Shown: positions 13,712 to 22,450 of the stretch, piece after piece
Numbering within the stretch: the first letter of the stretch is position 1
How the letters are laid out: each line of letters starts with the position of its first letter
NCBI RefSeq assembly: GCF_028737315.1
Contig: NZ_JAQZAO010000001.1
Coordinates: forward strand, 124,001 to 188,000
Direction of reading: 5' to 3'
DNA: 64,000 bases
From: Actinomycetospora lemnae
GTDB lineage: Bacteria > Actinomycetota > Actinomycetes > Mycobacteriales > Pseudonocardiaceae
Program-made: the position numbers and the translations under genes
The notes under the pieces: generated by a model
Told to the model about the DNA's origin: nothing
Seen by the model: only the letters and a program-made list of their open reading frames with translations
Database searches by the model: none

Positions 13712-14547
13712 CCGTCGTCGAACCGCCCTTCTCCCCGCCGCCGACCCCCGAGGCCGCGGCCGCGGAGCTCGCCAAGCGCACCGGGGCCCTCACCCACGAC
13801 GTCGCCGTCGTGCTGGGCTCGGGTTGGCGTCCCGCGGCCGACGCGTTCGGGGAGCCGGCGGCCGAGGTGCCCGTCGCCGATCTGCCCGGCTTCACCCCGC
13901 CCGGCGCCCCCGACCACGCGGGGGTGGCGCGGTCGGTGGAGGTCGCGGGCCACCGTGTCCTCGTCCTGCTCGGGCGCATCCACCTCTACGAGGGGTACGG
14001 GCCGGCGCAGGTCGTGCACCCCGTGCGCACGGCCCGCGCGGCGGGCGCCCGCACGATCGTGCTGACGAACGCGGCGGGCGGGATCGACCCGTCGTACGGG
14101 GTCGGTCAGGCGGTGCTGGTCAGCGACCACCTCAACCTGACCGCCACCTCGCCGCTGGCCGGCCCCGACTTCGTCGACCTCACCGACGCCTACGACCCCG
14201 GCCTGCGGGCCCTCGCCCGCACGATCGACCCCGACCTGCCCGAGGGCGTCTACGCCGGTCTGCGCGGCCCCCACTTCGAGACCCCCGCCGAGATCCGCAT
14301 GCTGCGCACGATGGGCGCCGACCTCGTGGGCATGTCGACCGTGCTCGAGACGATCGCCGCGCGGGCGCTGGGGGCGCGGGTGGCGGGGGTGGCGCTGGTC
14401 AGCAACCCGGCCGCGGGCACCACCGACGCGCCGATCGACCACCTGTCGGTCATCGAGGCCGTGCACGCCTCCGCGGCGCGCACCGGCGCGCTGCTGCGAC
14501 GTCTCGTCGAGGCCGCGCTGGAGACCCAGGAGACGCCGGGGTCGTGA
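13708..14547 (+). CDS. deoD: Purine nucleoside phosphorylase, trimeric type
   Basis: Phosphorolysis of purine nucleosides to base plus (deoxy)ribose-1-phosphate in purine salvage. The 279-residue protein has class II PNP hallmarks: VVLGSGW near 30-37, [31 protein letters not shown] and SNPAAG. These define the trimeric PNP family despite the mycobacterial symbol deoD. GTG at 13708 overlaps the kinase stop (GTGA), and its own stop overlaps the next gene in the same way, so three genes form a coupled operon. Confidence 0.93.
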   Translation: MTVVEPPFSPPPTPEAAAAELAKRTGALTHDVAVVLGSGWRPAADAFGEPAAEVPVADLPGFTPPGAPDHAGVARSVEVAGHRVLVLLGRIHLYEGYGPAQVVHPVRTARAAGARTIVLTNAAGGIDPSYGVGQAVLVSDHLNLTATSPLAGPDFVDLTDAYDPGLRALARTIDPDLPEGVYAGLRGPHFETPAEIRMLRTMGADLVGMSTVLETIAARALGARVAGVALVSNPAAGTTDAPIDHLSVIEAVHASAARTGALLRRLVEAALETQETPGS

Positions 14548-15020
14548 CGCGCCTGCTGGTGGTGCACCACACCCCGTCGCCGGCCCTGCACGAGCTGCTG
14601 GCGGCCGTGCTCGACGGGGCGGGCACCGACGAGATCGAGGGCGACGTCGAGGTGCTCAGCCGGCCGGCGCTCACCGCGGGTGCGGCCGACGCGCTGGCCT
14701 GCGACGGGATCGTGCTCGGCACGCCGGCCAACATCGGCACGATGTCGGGCGCGCTCAAGCACTTCTTCGACCAGGTGTACTACCCCTGCCTCGACCAGAC
14801 CGCCGGCCGCCCGTTCGGGCTGTACGTGCACGGCGGGTCGGACACCGCGGGCGCCGTGCGCGACGTCCTGAAGATCACGGGCGCGCTCGGGTGGGAGCAG
14901 GCGGCGGAGGTCGTCACCTCGACGGGGGAGATCGGCGCCGCCGAGCGCGAGGCCGCGTGGGAGCTCGGGGCGACGGTCGCGCTGCAGGCGGTGGAGCGGA
15001 CGGGGAGCTCGTCCCCCTAG
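14544..15020 (+). CDS. Flavodoxin-like / NAD(P)H-dependent FMN reductase family protein
   Basis: A 158-residue flavodoxin-fold protein. The N-terminus [15 protein letters not shown] forms the FMN phosphate-binding loop, and the segment [18 protein letters not shown] matches the second FMN-contact loop of the NADPH-dependent FMN reductase/WrbA-like families. Partner and substrate are unknown. It starts at GTG overlapping the PNP stop by GTGA, making it the third gene of the kinase-PNP operon. Confidence 0.8.
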   Translation: MTRLLVVHHTPSPALHELLAAVLDGAGTDEIEGDVEVLSRPALTAGAADALACDGIVLGTPANIGTMSGALKHFFDQVYYPCLDQTAGRPFGLYVHGGSDTAGAVRDVLKITGALGWEQAAEVVTSTGEIGAAEREAAWELGATVALQAVERTGSSSP

Positions 15021-15102
15021 GAGCGACGATTCCAGGGGAGCACGCCGATAGGCCGTTCGCTGTGGGAGGAAGCCCCGCGGGGTCCGGCGCGTTGGGCGGG
15101 GC

Positions 15103-16038
15103 ATGACATCGCGAGTGGTGCAGTACCGCCGCTTCGGCGGACCCGAGGTCCTCGAGGTCACCGAGCGCGAGGACCCGGAGCCCGGCGAGGGCCAGGTCCG
15201 CCTGCGGGTCCGCGCTGCGGCGGTGAACCCGCTGGACTGGAAGCTGCGGTCGGGGGCCATGGCGCGCGGGGACGCGCCCGCCGAGCCCAAGGTGCCCGGG
15301 TTCGACGTGGCCGGGGTCGTGGACGCGGTCGGTGACGGCGTGGTCGACCTGGCCGTCGGCGACGAGGTGGTCGGCAAGGCGACCGGCGGCGCCTACGGCG
15401 AGACGGCGCTGGCCGCGGCCAAGGCGCTCACCCGCAAGCCCGCCGAGGTGTCCTGGGAGGTCGCGGCGTCGGTGCCCACGGGGGCCACGACCGCGGCCCG
15501 CGCGCTCGCCCTGCTCGGGCTGGGCGAGGGCGACCACACCGGCACGACGCTGGTCGTCGACGGCGCGTCGGGCGGGGTCGGCGTCTACGCGGTGCAGTTC
15601 GCCGTCGCGCGCGGCGTGACCGTCATCGGCACCGCGAGCGAGACCCACCAGGACGACGTCCGTGCGCTCGGCGCGACCCCGGTCGTCTACGGCGAGGGCG
15701 TCGCCGACCGCATCCGGGAGGTCGCGCCGCAGGGCGTCGACCGCGCCTTCGACACGTCGGGCAAGGGCGCGCTGCGCGACCTCGTCGCCCTCACCGGCTC
15801 CCCCGACAAGGCCGTGACGATCGCCGACTACGCGGGCGCGCAGGAGCTCGGGGTGACCTTCACCTCCGGCGGCGACGCCGACACCGAGCGCGCCGTGCTC
15901 GCCGACGCGCTCGCCCGCGTCGCCGACGGGCGGCTGCGCACCCCCGCCGTCGTCACCTACCCGCTCGACCAGGCCGGGAAGGCGCAGGACGACAACCAGT
16001 ACGGGCGCGTGTCGGGGAAGCTCGTCCTGCTGCCGTGA
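15103..16038 (+). CDS. NADP-dependent quinone oxidoreductase-type MDR protein
   Basis: A 311-residue medium-chain dehydrogenase/reductase of the zinc-free quinone oxidoreductase branch. The N-terminal GroES-like part includes AAAVNPLDWKLRSG, and the coenzyme domain has GASGGVGVYAVQFA. Catalytic zinc cysteines are absent. The likely activity is NADPH-dependent reduction of quinones or activated alkenes. It lies 82 bp after the flavodoxin-like gene and faces rsmI with a 13-bp gap. Confidence 0.85.
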   Translation: MTSRVVQYRRFGGPEVLEVTEREDPEPGEGQVRLRVRAAAVNPLDWKLRSGAMARGDAPAEPKVPGFDVAGVVDAVGDGVVDLAVGDEVVGKATGGAYGETALAAAKALTRKPAEVSWEVAASVPTGATTAARALALLGLGEGDHTGTTLVVDGASGGVGVYAVQFAVARGVTVIGTASETHQDDVRALGATPVVYGEGVADRIREVAPQGVDRAFDTSGKGALRDLVALTGSPDKAVTIADYAGAQELGVTFTSGGDADTERAVLADALARVADGRLRTPAVVTYPLDQAGKAQDDNQYGRVSGKLVLLP

Positions 16039-16051
16039 CGCCCGTGGGCGG

Positions 16052-16897
16052 CTACCCGCGGGCCCGCAGCGCCGCCTCGTAGAGCGCGTTCGCCGAGACG
16101 CCGTGGGCCGCGGCCACCTCGCGCGCGGCGTCCTTGAGACGACGCCCGTCGGCCGCGAGCCCGAGGACCTCCGCGGCGAGATCCTCGGGCTCCGGCGTCA
16201 CGGGCGCCGCCGGGCCCAGCACCACGGTGATCTCGCCCAGGATGTCGCGCTCCCCCGCCCACGCCGCGAGCTCGGCGAGGGTGCCGCGCACGACCTCCTC
16301 GTGGGTCTTGGTCAGCTCGCGGCAGACCGCGCCGCGCCGCTCGCCCCCGAGCTCGGCCACCGCCACCGCGAGCAGGCCGGCCAGCCGCCGCGGCGACTCG
16401 AAGAAGACGACGGTGCGGGGCTCGGTCGCGAGCTCGCGGAACCACGTCCGGCGCTTGCCGTCGGCCCGGGGGGCGAAGCCCTCGAAGCAGAACCGGTCGG
16501 TGGGCAGCCCGGACACCGCCAGCGCCGCCAGCACCGCGGACGGGCCCGGCAGGCAGCGCACCGCGAGGTCCTCGGCGAGGCACGCGGCGACGGCGCGGTA
16601 GCCGGGGTCGGACACGCTCGGCATGCCGCCGTCGGTGACGAGCAGCACGGTCTCGCCGCGCCGGACCGCGTCCACCAGCCCTGGGGTCCGCGCCACCTCG
16701 TTGTCCTCGCGGAACGTCACGACCCGCCCCGCGACCTCGACGCCCAGGTCGGCGGCCAGGCGCGCCAGCCGTCGGGTGTCCTCGGCGGCCACGACGTCGG
16801 CCGTCGCCAGGGCGTCGCGCAGGCGGGCGGAGGCGTCGGCCGGGTCGCCGAGCGGGACACCACCCAGCAGGAGCACCCCGTCCGACCCCGTCGCCAT
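16052..16897 (-). CDS. rsmI: 16S rRNA (cytidine1402-2'-O)-methyltransferase
   Basis: SAM-dependent ribose methyltransferase acting on C1402 of 16S rRNA in the ribosomal decoding centre. The 281-residue protein carries family segments AAEDTRRLARL, VLLVTDGGMPSVSDPGYR, CLPGPSAVLAALAVSGLPTDRFCFEGF, VVFFESPRRL and CRELTKTHEE. It starts with ATG directly after a -10 box (TAGGGT, 7 nt), so the mRNA is probably leaderless. The usual N-terminal HPIGN-type loop reads LLLGGVPLGD here. It is divergent from pmt by only 25 bp, as in mycobacteria (Rv1003/Rv1002c). Confidence 0.95.
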   Translation of the reverse strand: MATGSDGVLLLGGVPLGDPADASARLRDALATADVVAAEDTRRLARLAADLGVEVAGRVVTFREDNEVARTPGLVDAVRRGETVLLVTDGGMPSVSDPGYRAVAACLAEDLAVRCLPGPSAVLAALAVSGLPTDRFCFEGFAPRADGKRRTWFRELATEPRTVVFFESPRRLAGLLAVAVAELGGERRGAVCRELTKTHEEVVRGTLAELAAWAGERDILGEITVVLGPAAPVTPEPEDLAAEVLGLAADGRRLKDAAREVAAAHGVSANALYEAALRARG

Positions 16898-16904
16898 CGC
16901 CGCA

Positions 16905-16914
16905 ACCCTACGAT
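16905..16914. promoter_or_regulatory. Two overlapping divergent -10 boxes (rsmI and pmt)
   Basis: On the minus strand TAGGGT (16910-16905) ends 7 nt before the rsmI ATG. On the plus strand TACGAT (16909-16914) ends 8 nt before the pmt GTG. The two hexamers share the TA at 16909-16910. Neither gene has a Shine-Dalgarno sequence, so both look leaderless and share one symmetric promoter core. Confidence 0.65.
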
Positions 16915-16922
16915 CGGTCCCC

Positions 16923-18488
16923 GTGACGGCCCCGAGCACCATCGCGCGCCCGGCCCCGCCGGCCCCGCGCCCGGCGCCGCAGGACGCCCCGGCCGTCGCG
17001 CAGCTCCTCGGGCGTCCCATGCCCACCGACCGCGTGCGTGGCTGGGTCGTCGCGCTGGTCCTCACGGTGATCGGCGGTGTCGTCCGGTTCTGGGACCTCG
17101 GGTGGCCCACCGACCAGGGCACACCGATCTTCGACGAGAAGCACTACGTGCCCCAGGCGTGGCAGGTGCTGCGCAACGGCGGCTACGAGGACAACCCGGG
17201 CTACGAGCTCGTCGTCCACCCGCCGCTGTCGAAGCAGCTCATGGCCGTCGGACAGTGGATCTTCGGGTACGACCCGGTCGGCTGGCGGGCGGCGTCCGCG
17301 CTCGCCGGGACGCTGTGCATCCTCGTCATCGTCCGGGTCGCGCGGCGGATGACACGGTCGACCCTGCTCGGCGGGCTCGCCGGCGTGCTGCTCATCGCCG
17401 ACGGCGTCAGCCACGTCTCCGCGCGCGTCGGGATGATCGACGTCTTCCCGGCCTTGTTCGTGCTGCTCGCGTTCGCCGCGCTGCTGGTCGACCGCGACGA
17501 CGTGCGCGCCCGCCTCGCCGTCGTCGTCGCCGAGGGGCGGATCGCGGACACGCTGTACGGGCCGCGGCTGGGCGTGCGCTGGTGGCGGCTCGCCGCCGGC
17601 GCCTGCCTCGGGCTGTCGCTCGCGGCGAAGTGGTCGGGGCTCTACTACATCGTCTTCTTCGGCGCCCTGCTGCTCGGGTTCGACGCCGCCGCCCGTCGCG
17701 CCGCCGGCGTCGCGCGGCCGTTCCTCGGGACGCTCGTGCGCGACGTCGCGCCCGCGGCGTGGGCGTTCCTCGCCGTGCCGGTGCTCTGTTACCTCGCGAG
17801 CTGGCTGCCCTGGATCGCCAGCGAGACGGGCACCGACCGCCACGCCGTCGGCCAGCAGATCCCCGTCGGCGGGCCGCTGGGCTTCCTGCCCGACTGGCTG
17901 CAGGGCCTGGCGTACTACAGCACCAAGGTCCTCGAGTTCCACGCCACGCTCGACACGCCGCGGGGGTCGCCGCACCCGTGGGAGTCGAAGCCGTGGAGCT
18001 GGCCGATGGGCCTGCGCCCGATGCTCTACTACTACGAGTCGGGCACCGGCGACCTCGGCTGCGGGTCGCCGTCGTGCGTGTCCGCGGTGATGCTCATCGG
18101 CACCCCGGCGCTGTGGTGGATCTCCCTGCCCGTCCTCGGGTGGTCGATCTGGCGGGTCGCGACGGCCTTCGACTGGCGTCACGCCGCCGTGCTCGTCGGC
18201 TACGGGGCGGGTTTCCTGCCCTGGTTCACCAACCTCGACCGGCAGATGTACTTCTTCTACATGACGCCGGTCGCGCCGTTCCTCGTGCTGGCGGTCGTGC
18301 TGGCGCTCGGCGAGTTCCTCGGCCGCCGCGAGCAGGGCCTGGAACGCCGGCGCACCGGCACCCTCGTCGTCGGTGTCTACACCGGCTTCGTCGTCGCGAA
18401 CTTCGCGTGGCTCTGGCCGATCCTGGTGGGGACGTGGATCACCGCCGACCGTTGGAACGCGGAGCTCTGGCTGCCGTCCTGGCGCTGA
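16923..18488 (+). CDS. pmt: Polyprenol-phosphate-mannose--protein O-mannosyltransferase
   Basis: Transfers mannose from polyprenyl-phosphate-mannose to Ser/Thr of exported proteins at the membrane (GT39 family). The 521-residue polytopic protein has the essential acidic pair in IFDEKHYVPQAW (about residues 67-78), WPTDQGTPIFDE context, repeated hydrophobic helices, and the C-terminal PMT_4TMC region (QMYFFYMTPVAPF). GTG at 16923 sits 8 nt after a -10 box; a later ATG near 17020 would lose part of the N-terminus preceding the first helix. It corresponds to mycobacterial Rv1002c. Confidence 0.93.
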   Translation: MTAPSTIARPAPPAPRPAPQDAPAVAQLLGRPMPTDRVRGWVVALVLTVIGGVVRFWDLGWPTDQGTPIFDEKHYVPQAWQVLRNGGYEDNPGYELVVHPPLSKQLMAVGQWIFGYDPVGWRAASALAGTLCILVIVRVARRMTRSTLLGGLAGVLLIADGVSHVSARVGMIDVFPALFVLLAFAALLVDRDDVRARLAVVVAEGRIADTLYGPRLGVRWWRLAAGACLGLSLAAKWSGLYYIVFFGALLLGFDAAARRAAGVARPFLGTLVRDVAPAAWAFLAVPVLCYLASWLPWIASETGTDRHAVGQQIPVGGPLGFLPDWLQGLAYYSTKVLEFHATLDTPRGSPHPWESKPWSWPMGLRPMLYYYESGTGDLGCGSPSCVSAVMLIGTPALWWISLPVLGWSIWRVATAFDWRHAAVLVGYGAGFLPWFTNLDRQMYFFYMTPVAPFLVLAVVLALGEFLGRREQGLERRRTGTLVVGVYTGFVVANFAWLWPILVGTWITADRWNAELWLPSWR

Positions 18489-18491
18489 CGC

Positions 18492-18523
18492 CGCCGGTTC
18501 CACGCACAGCCTCGACACCGGCG
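18492..18523 (+). terminator. Weak hairpin after pmt
   Basis: CGCCGGT (18492-18498) and ACCGGCG (18517-18523) can pair across an 18-nt loop just downstream of the pmt stop codon. Short stem, low confidence. Confidence 0.3.
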
Positions 18524-18540
18524 CGGCAAGACATCCCGTG

Positions 18541-18604
18541 CCACGGCCGTGGCTGAGACCGTCTCAGCAACCTGGGCGGGAGTGTCGGGGGTCGGGGCTA
18601 GGTT
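18541..18604 (+). promoter_or_regulatory. Dyad elements and -10 box before the DUF222/HNH gene
   Basis: Two dyads lie in tandem: CCACGGCCGTGG (18541-18552) and GCTGAGAC-C-GTCTCAGC (18552-18568). Then TAGGTT (18599-18604) ends 7 nt before the GTG at 18612, a leaderless layout. The second dyad lies about 30 bp upstream of the -10, where a repressor or activator could contact the promoter. Confidence 0.45.
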
Positions 18605-18611
18605 CGAACAC

Positions 18612-20031
<1,420 letters not shown>

Positions 20032-20130
20032 GGCAGTTCCGAGCGCCGGGGGTGGGGAGTCGACCGAGGTGGCGCGACCTTCGCGGACGTGCCGTGAGCG
20101 GCACCGCTCTCCAACCCCGGAGACGACGAA

Positions 20131-20154
20131 CGCCCGGGCCGATCGGCCCGGGCG
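20131..20154 (-). terminator. Terminator of tRNA-Ala
   Basis: A perfect 24-bp palindrome (12-bp half CGCCCGGGCCGA) followed on the minus strand by TTCGTCGTCT lies 13 bp beyond the 3' end of tRNA-Ala. A GC-rich stem followed by a T-rich tract makes a credible intrinsic terminator for the tRNA transcript. Confidence 0.75.
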
Positions 20155-20167
20155 TCGCGGTGAGGAG

Positions 20168-20240
20168 TGGAGCTGAGGGGAATCGAACCCCTGACCTACT
20201 CGATGCGAACGAGTCGCGCTACCAACTGCGCCACAGCCCC
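20168..20240 (-). tRNA. tRNA-Ala (anticodon CGC)
   Basis: 73 nt on the minus strand folding as a standard cloverleaf: acceptor GGGGCTG/CAGCTCC, D-arm GCGC AGTTGGTAG CGC, anticodon stem ACTCG/CGAGT with loop TTCGCAT (anticodon CGC), T-arm AGGGG TTCGATT CCCCT. The acceptor has the G3-U70 wobble that defines alanine identity, and the discriminator is A. The CCA end is not encoded. Confidence 0.97.
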
Positions 20241-20290
20241 TGGTGCGACGCCAACTCTAGCAACGCCGCGGATCAGTTCCGGACAGCGGG

Positions 20291-21523
20291 TCAGGCCCCG
20301 GCCGCCCGGCGGTAGCCGTAGGTCCGCTCGCCGTCGAGGTCGTGGAAGGCCGGGTCGTCCTCGGTGTCGTCGACCAGCTCCATGTCGGCCGGCACCGGCG
20401 GCGGCGGCGTGCGCGGGGCCGCCCAGCGGGGGGCCTCGTCGCGGTCCCGGTGGTCGTCGCGGAGGTCCTCCGGGCGCGCCTCGTCCTCGAGGTCGTCGTC
20501 GTGCGCGTCGTACTCGGCGTCGATCCAGTCGGCGTCGCGGTACGCGGCCATGCGGGCCTCGTGCTCGGCCTGGCGGGCACGGCGCGCCTCCAGGGCCCGG
20601 CGCTCCCCGGACTGGCGCGCGGCACGGCGGGCGCGCACCTCCTCCTCGATGCGCGTCTGGCGCCGCAGGAAGACGAGGTAGCCGACCAGGACGACGTCGG
20701 CGGCGATGTGCAGCCACCACATCGCACTCGAGACCACGAGTGCCGCGAGCGCGGAGAGCACCGCGACCGCGATCAGGCCGATGGCGACCCGCTGCCGGAA
20801 CGCGTAGCGCGCGTGCGCCGCGGCCTCGGCGGCCTCGGCGTCGAACCCGCCGCGTCCCGGCCGGTACGGACGCAGCGCGCGGGCGGGCTCGGGGTCGTCG
20901 TCCTCGTCGAGGTCGTCGTCGCGGTCGTCGAGGTCGTCGTCGCGCAGGTCGTCGTCGCGATCATCCCGCTCGTCGAGGTCCTCGTCGAGGTCCTCGTCGC
21001 GCAGGTCCTCGTCGCGCAGGTCGTCGTCGCGCAGGTCGTCGTCGTAGCGGTCGTCGAGCTCGTCCACGTCGACCTCGTCCACCACCGGCCGGCGCGGCAG
21101 CACGCGCTCGCGGCCTGCGGGGCGGGGGTCCTCGTCCAGGTCGTCCAGGTCGTCCAGGTCGTCCAGGTCGTCCAGGTCGTCGCGCTCGGCGTCGAGGTCG
21201 AGCTCGGCGTCGACGGCCTCGGGGGTCTCGTCGTCGCGCTCGGCGACCGCCGTCGCGGCGCCCCGTCCCCCGGCGGCGCCGGACCCCGATCCGGCTCCCG
21301 ATCCGGCCACCACCGTGCGCTCGCCGCCGGCACGTCCGTCCGTCTGCGCTGTGGTCACGGCGACCTCCTCGATCAGGGGCGCGCCGGCCGACCGCGGCAG
21401 CACCCGGGCACTCAGGTCGGCCTCGGCGGGACGCGGGACCATCTGGCGGCGGCGTGCGACGACCGGCACGAGCACGACCAGCCACGCCAGGACCAGGGCC
21501 GCGAACACGACCGAGCTCGGCAC
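20291..21523 (-). CDS. SepX/GlpR-like membrane protein of cell division (Rv0996 family)
   Basis: A 410-residue protein with an N-terminal transmembrane helix (about 4-24, VVFAALVLAWLVVLVPVVA), a long acidic cytoplasmic region with DDLRDDDL-type repeats (about 90-215), and two further helices (about 245-290), then a charged tail. Topology and position (next to rimJ and a moeA paralogue) match the actinobacterial proteins described as SepX in Streptomyces and GlpR in Corynebacterium, which link to divisome/polar-growth machinery. GTG at 21523 is preceded by GGAGGT. It is the last gene of a minus-strand row Glp-RimJ-this gene. The family link rests on context and topology rather than alignment. 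Confidence 0.72.
   Translation of the reverse strand: MPSSVVFAALVLAWLVVLVPVVARRRQMVPRPAEADLSARVLPRSAGAPLIEEVAVTTAQTDGRAGGERTVVAGSGAGSGSGAAGGRGAATAVAERDDETPEAVDAELDLDAERDDLDDLDDLDDLDDLDEDPRPAGRERVLPRRPVVDEVDVDELDDRYDDDLRDDDLRDEDLRDEDLDEDLDERDDRDDDLRDDDLDDRDDDLDEDDDPEPARALRPYRPGRGGFDAEAAEAAAHARYAFRQRVAIGLIAVAVLSALAALVVSSAMWWLHIAADVVLVGYLVFLRRQTRIEEEVRARRAARQSGERRALEARRARQAEHEARMAAYRDADWIDAEYDAHDDDLEDEARPEDLRDDHRDRDEAPRWAAPRTPPPPVPADMELVDDTEDDPAFHDLDGERTYGYRRAAGA
20900..21185 (-). repeat. Tandem acidic repeats in the SepX-like gene
   Basis: Five near-perfect 9-bp units (TCGTCCAGG on the plus strand, 21132-21180) encode DDL triplets. Imperfect 15-bp units between about 20900 and 21055 encode DDLRD/DEDLR. 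The repeats are in frame and give a highly negative segment. Confidence 0.85.
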
Positions 21524-21773
21524 CGCAGACCTCCCACCCCGACCGACCGCGACGCCCGGATCCGGGCCGTCGCACGCGCCACGCTAGTCACACGAGCCCC
21601 GCGCGCCCCGGAGTTCGCGCGGCGTGTCGTGCGCGGGCGGTGACGACATCGCTCCAGTAGGGGAAGCGACGCGTCGAGGGTTTCGGCTCATTACCACTCG
21701 ACCGGATGGTGCGCCAGCCTCGACCTCTGGGCCGTGTGGGTGTGGTTGCGCGAATCGCCCGGGGGCGCCCACG

Positions 21774-22445
21774 TCACGCCCGCTCAGCCCGACCGGCGCG
21801 CAGCAGCCGCGCGACCAGGCCGTCGGGCAGCACGTCCTCCTCGGTGACGGCGAGGACGAGGTGATCGCGCCAGTCGCCGTCGACCTCGAGGTAGCGGCGC
21901 AGCAGGCCCTCCTCGCGGAACCCGAGCTTGGCGAGCACCCGCAGGCTGCGGGCGTTCTCGGGGCGCACGGTCGCCTCGACGCGGTGCAGGCCGACGCGGC
22001 TGAAGCAGTGGTCGACGGCGAGCGCCACCCCCGCGGTCGCCGCGCCCCCGCCCGCGACGTGCGCGCCGACCCAGTAGCCCACGTAGGCCGAGAGCAGCGG
22101 CTCGCGCACCACGTTGCCGATGACGACCTGCCCGGCGAACTGCCCGTCGACGAGCAGCGTGAACGGCAGCGCCTGCCCGGCGCGGCCCATCGAGCGCAGC
22201 GCGGCCCAGCGCGCGGGCCACTCGGCGAGCGCGTTGCGGTCGGCCCAGGGCCCGGGCAGCGTCGGCTCCCAGGGCGCGAGGTGCTCCTCGTCGCGCAGCC
22301 GGGTCCGCGACCACGCGGCGCCGTCGCGCAGGCGGACCGGCCGCAGCTCGACGACCCCCGCCGGCACCCGCAGCGCGCGGGTGCGCGCCGGCCAGCCCGG
22401 GTGGCGACCGGTCGGCCGGGCACCGCCCCAGGGAGATCGGGACAC
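21774..22445 (-). CDS. rimJ: GNAT acetyltransferase, RimJ/RimL type
   Basis: A 223-residue GNAT protein likely to acetylate protein N-termini. Acetyl-CoA fold features: GYWVGAHVAGGGAATAGVALAVDHCF (motif A with the Gly-rich loop) and VEATVRPENARSLRVLAKLGFREEGLLRRYLEVDGDWRDH (motif B), as in RimJ. GTG at 22445 is 5 nt after the Glp stop codon, indicating co-transcription. Order Glp-RimJ-membrane protein is conserved with Rv0994-Rv0996. The substrate is not determinable from sequence. Confidence 0.88.
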   Translation of the reverse strand: MSRSPWGGARPTGRHPGWPARTRALRVPAGVVELRPVRLRDGAAWSRTRLRDEEHLAPWEPTLPGPWADRNALAEWPARWAALRSMGRAGQALPFTLLVDGQFAGQVVIGNVVREPLLSAYVGYWVGAHVAGGGAATAGVALAVDHCFSRVGLHRVEATVRPENARSLRVLAKLGFREEGLLRRYLEVDGDWRDHLVLAVTEEDVLPDGLVARLLRAGRAERA

Positions 22446-22450
22446 GCGCG

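Noticed and set aside
16103-18556. Long plus-strand frame across rsmI and pmt
   Set aside because: Arg/Pro/His-rich shadow translation; both real genes in this span have conserved motifs and promoters.
20900-21185. Regularly spaced repeats resembling a CRISPR array
   Set aside because: Units are 9-15 bp, contiguous without spacers, and in frame within a protein gene; no cas genes are present.
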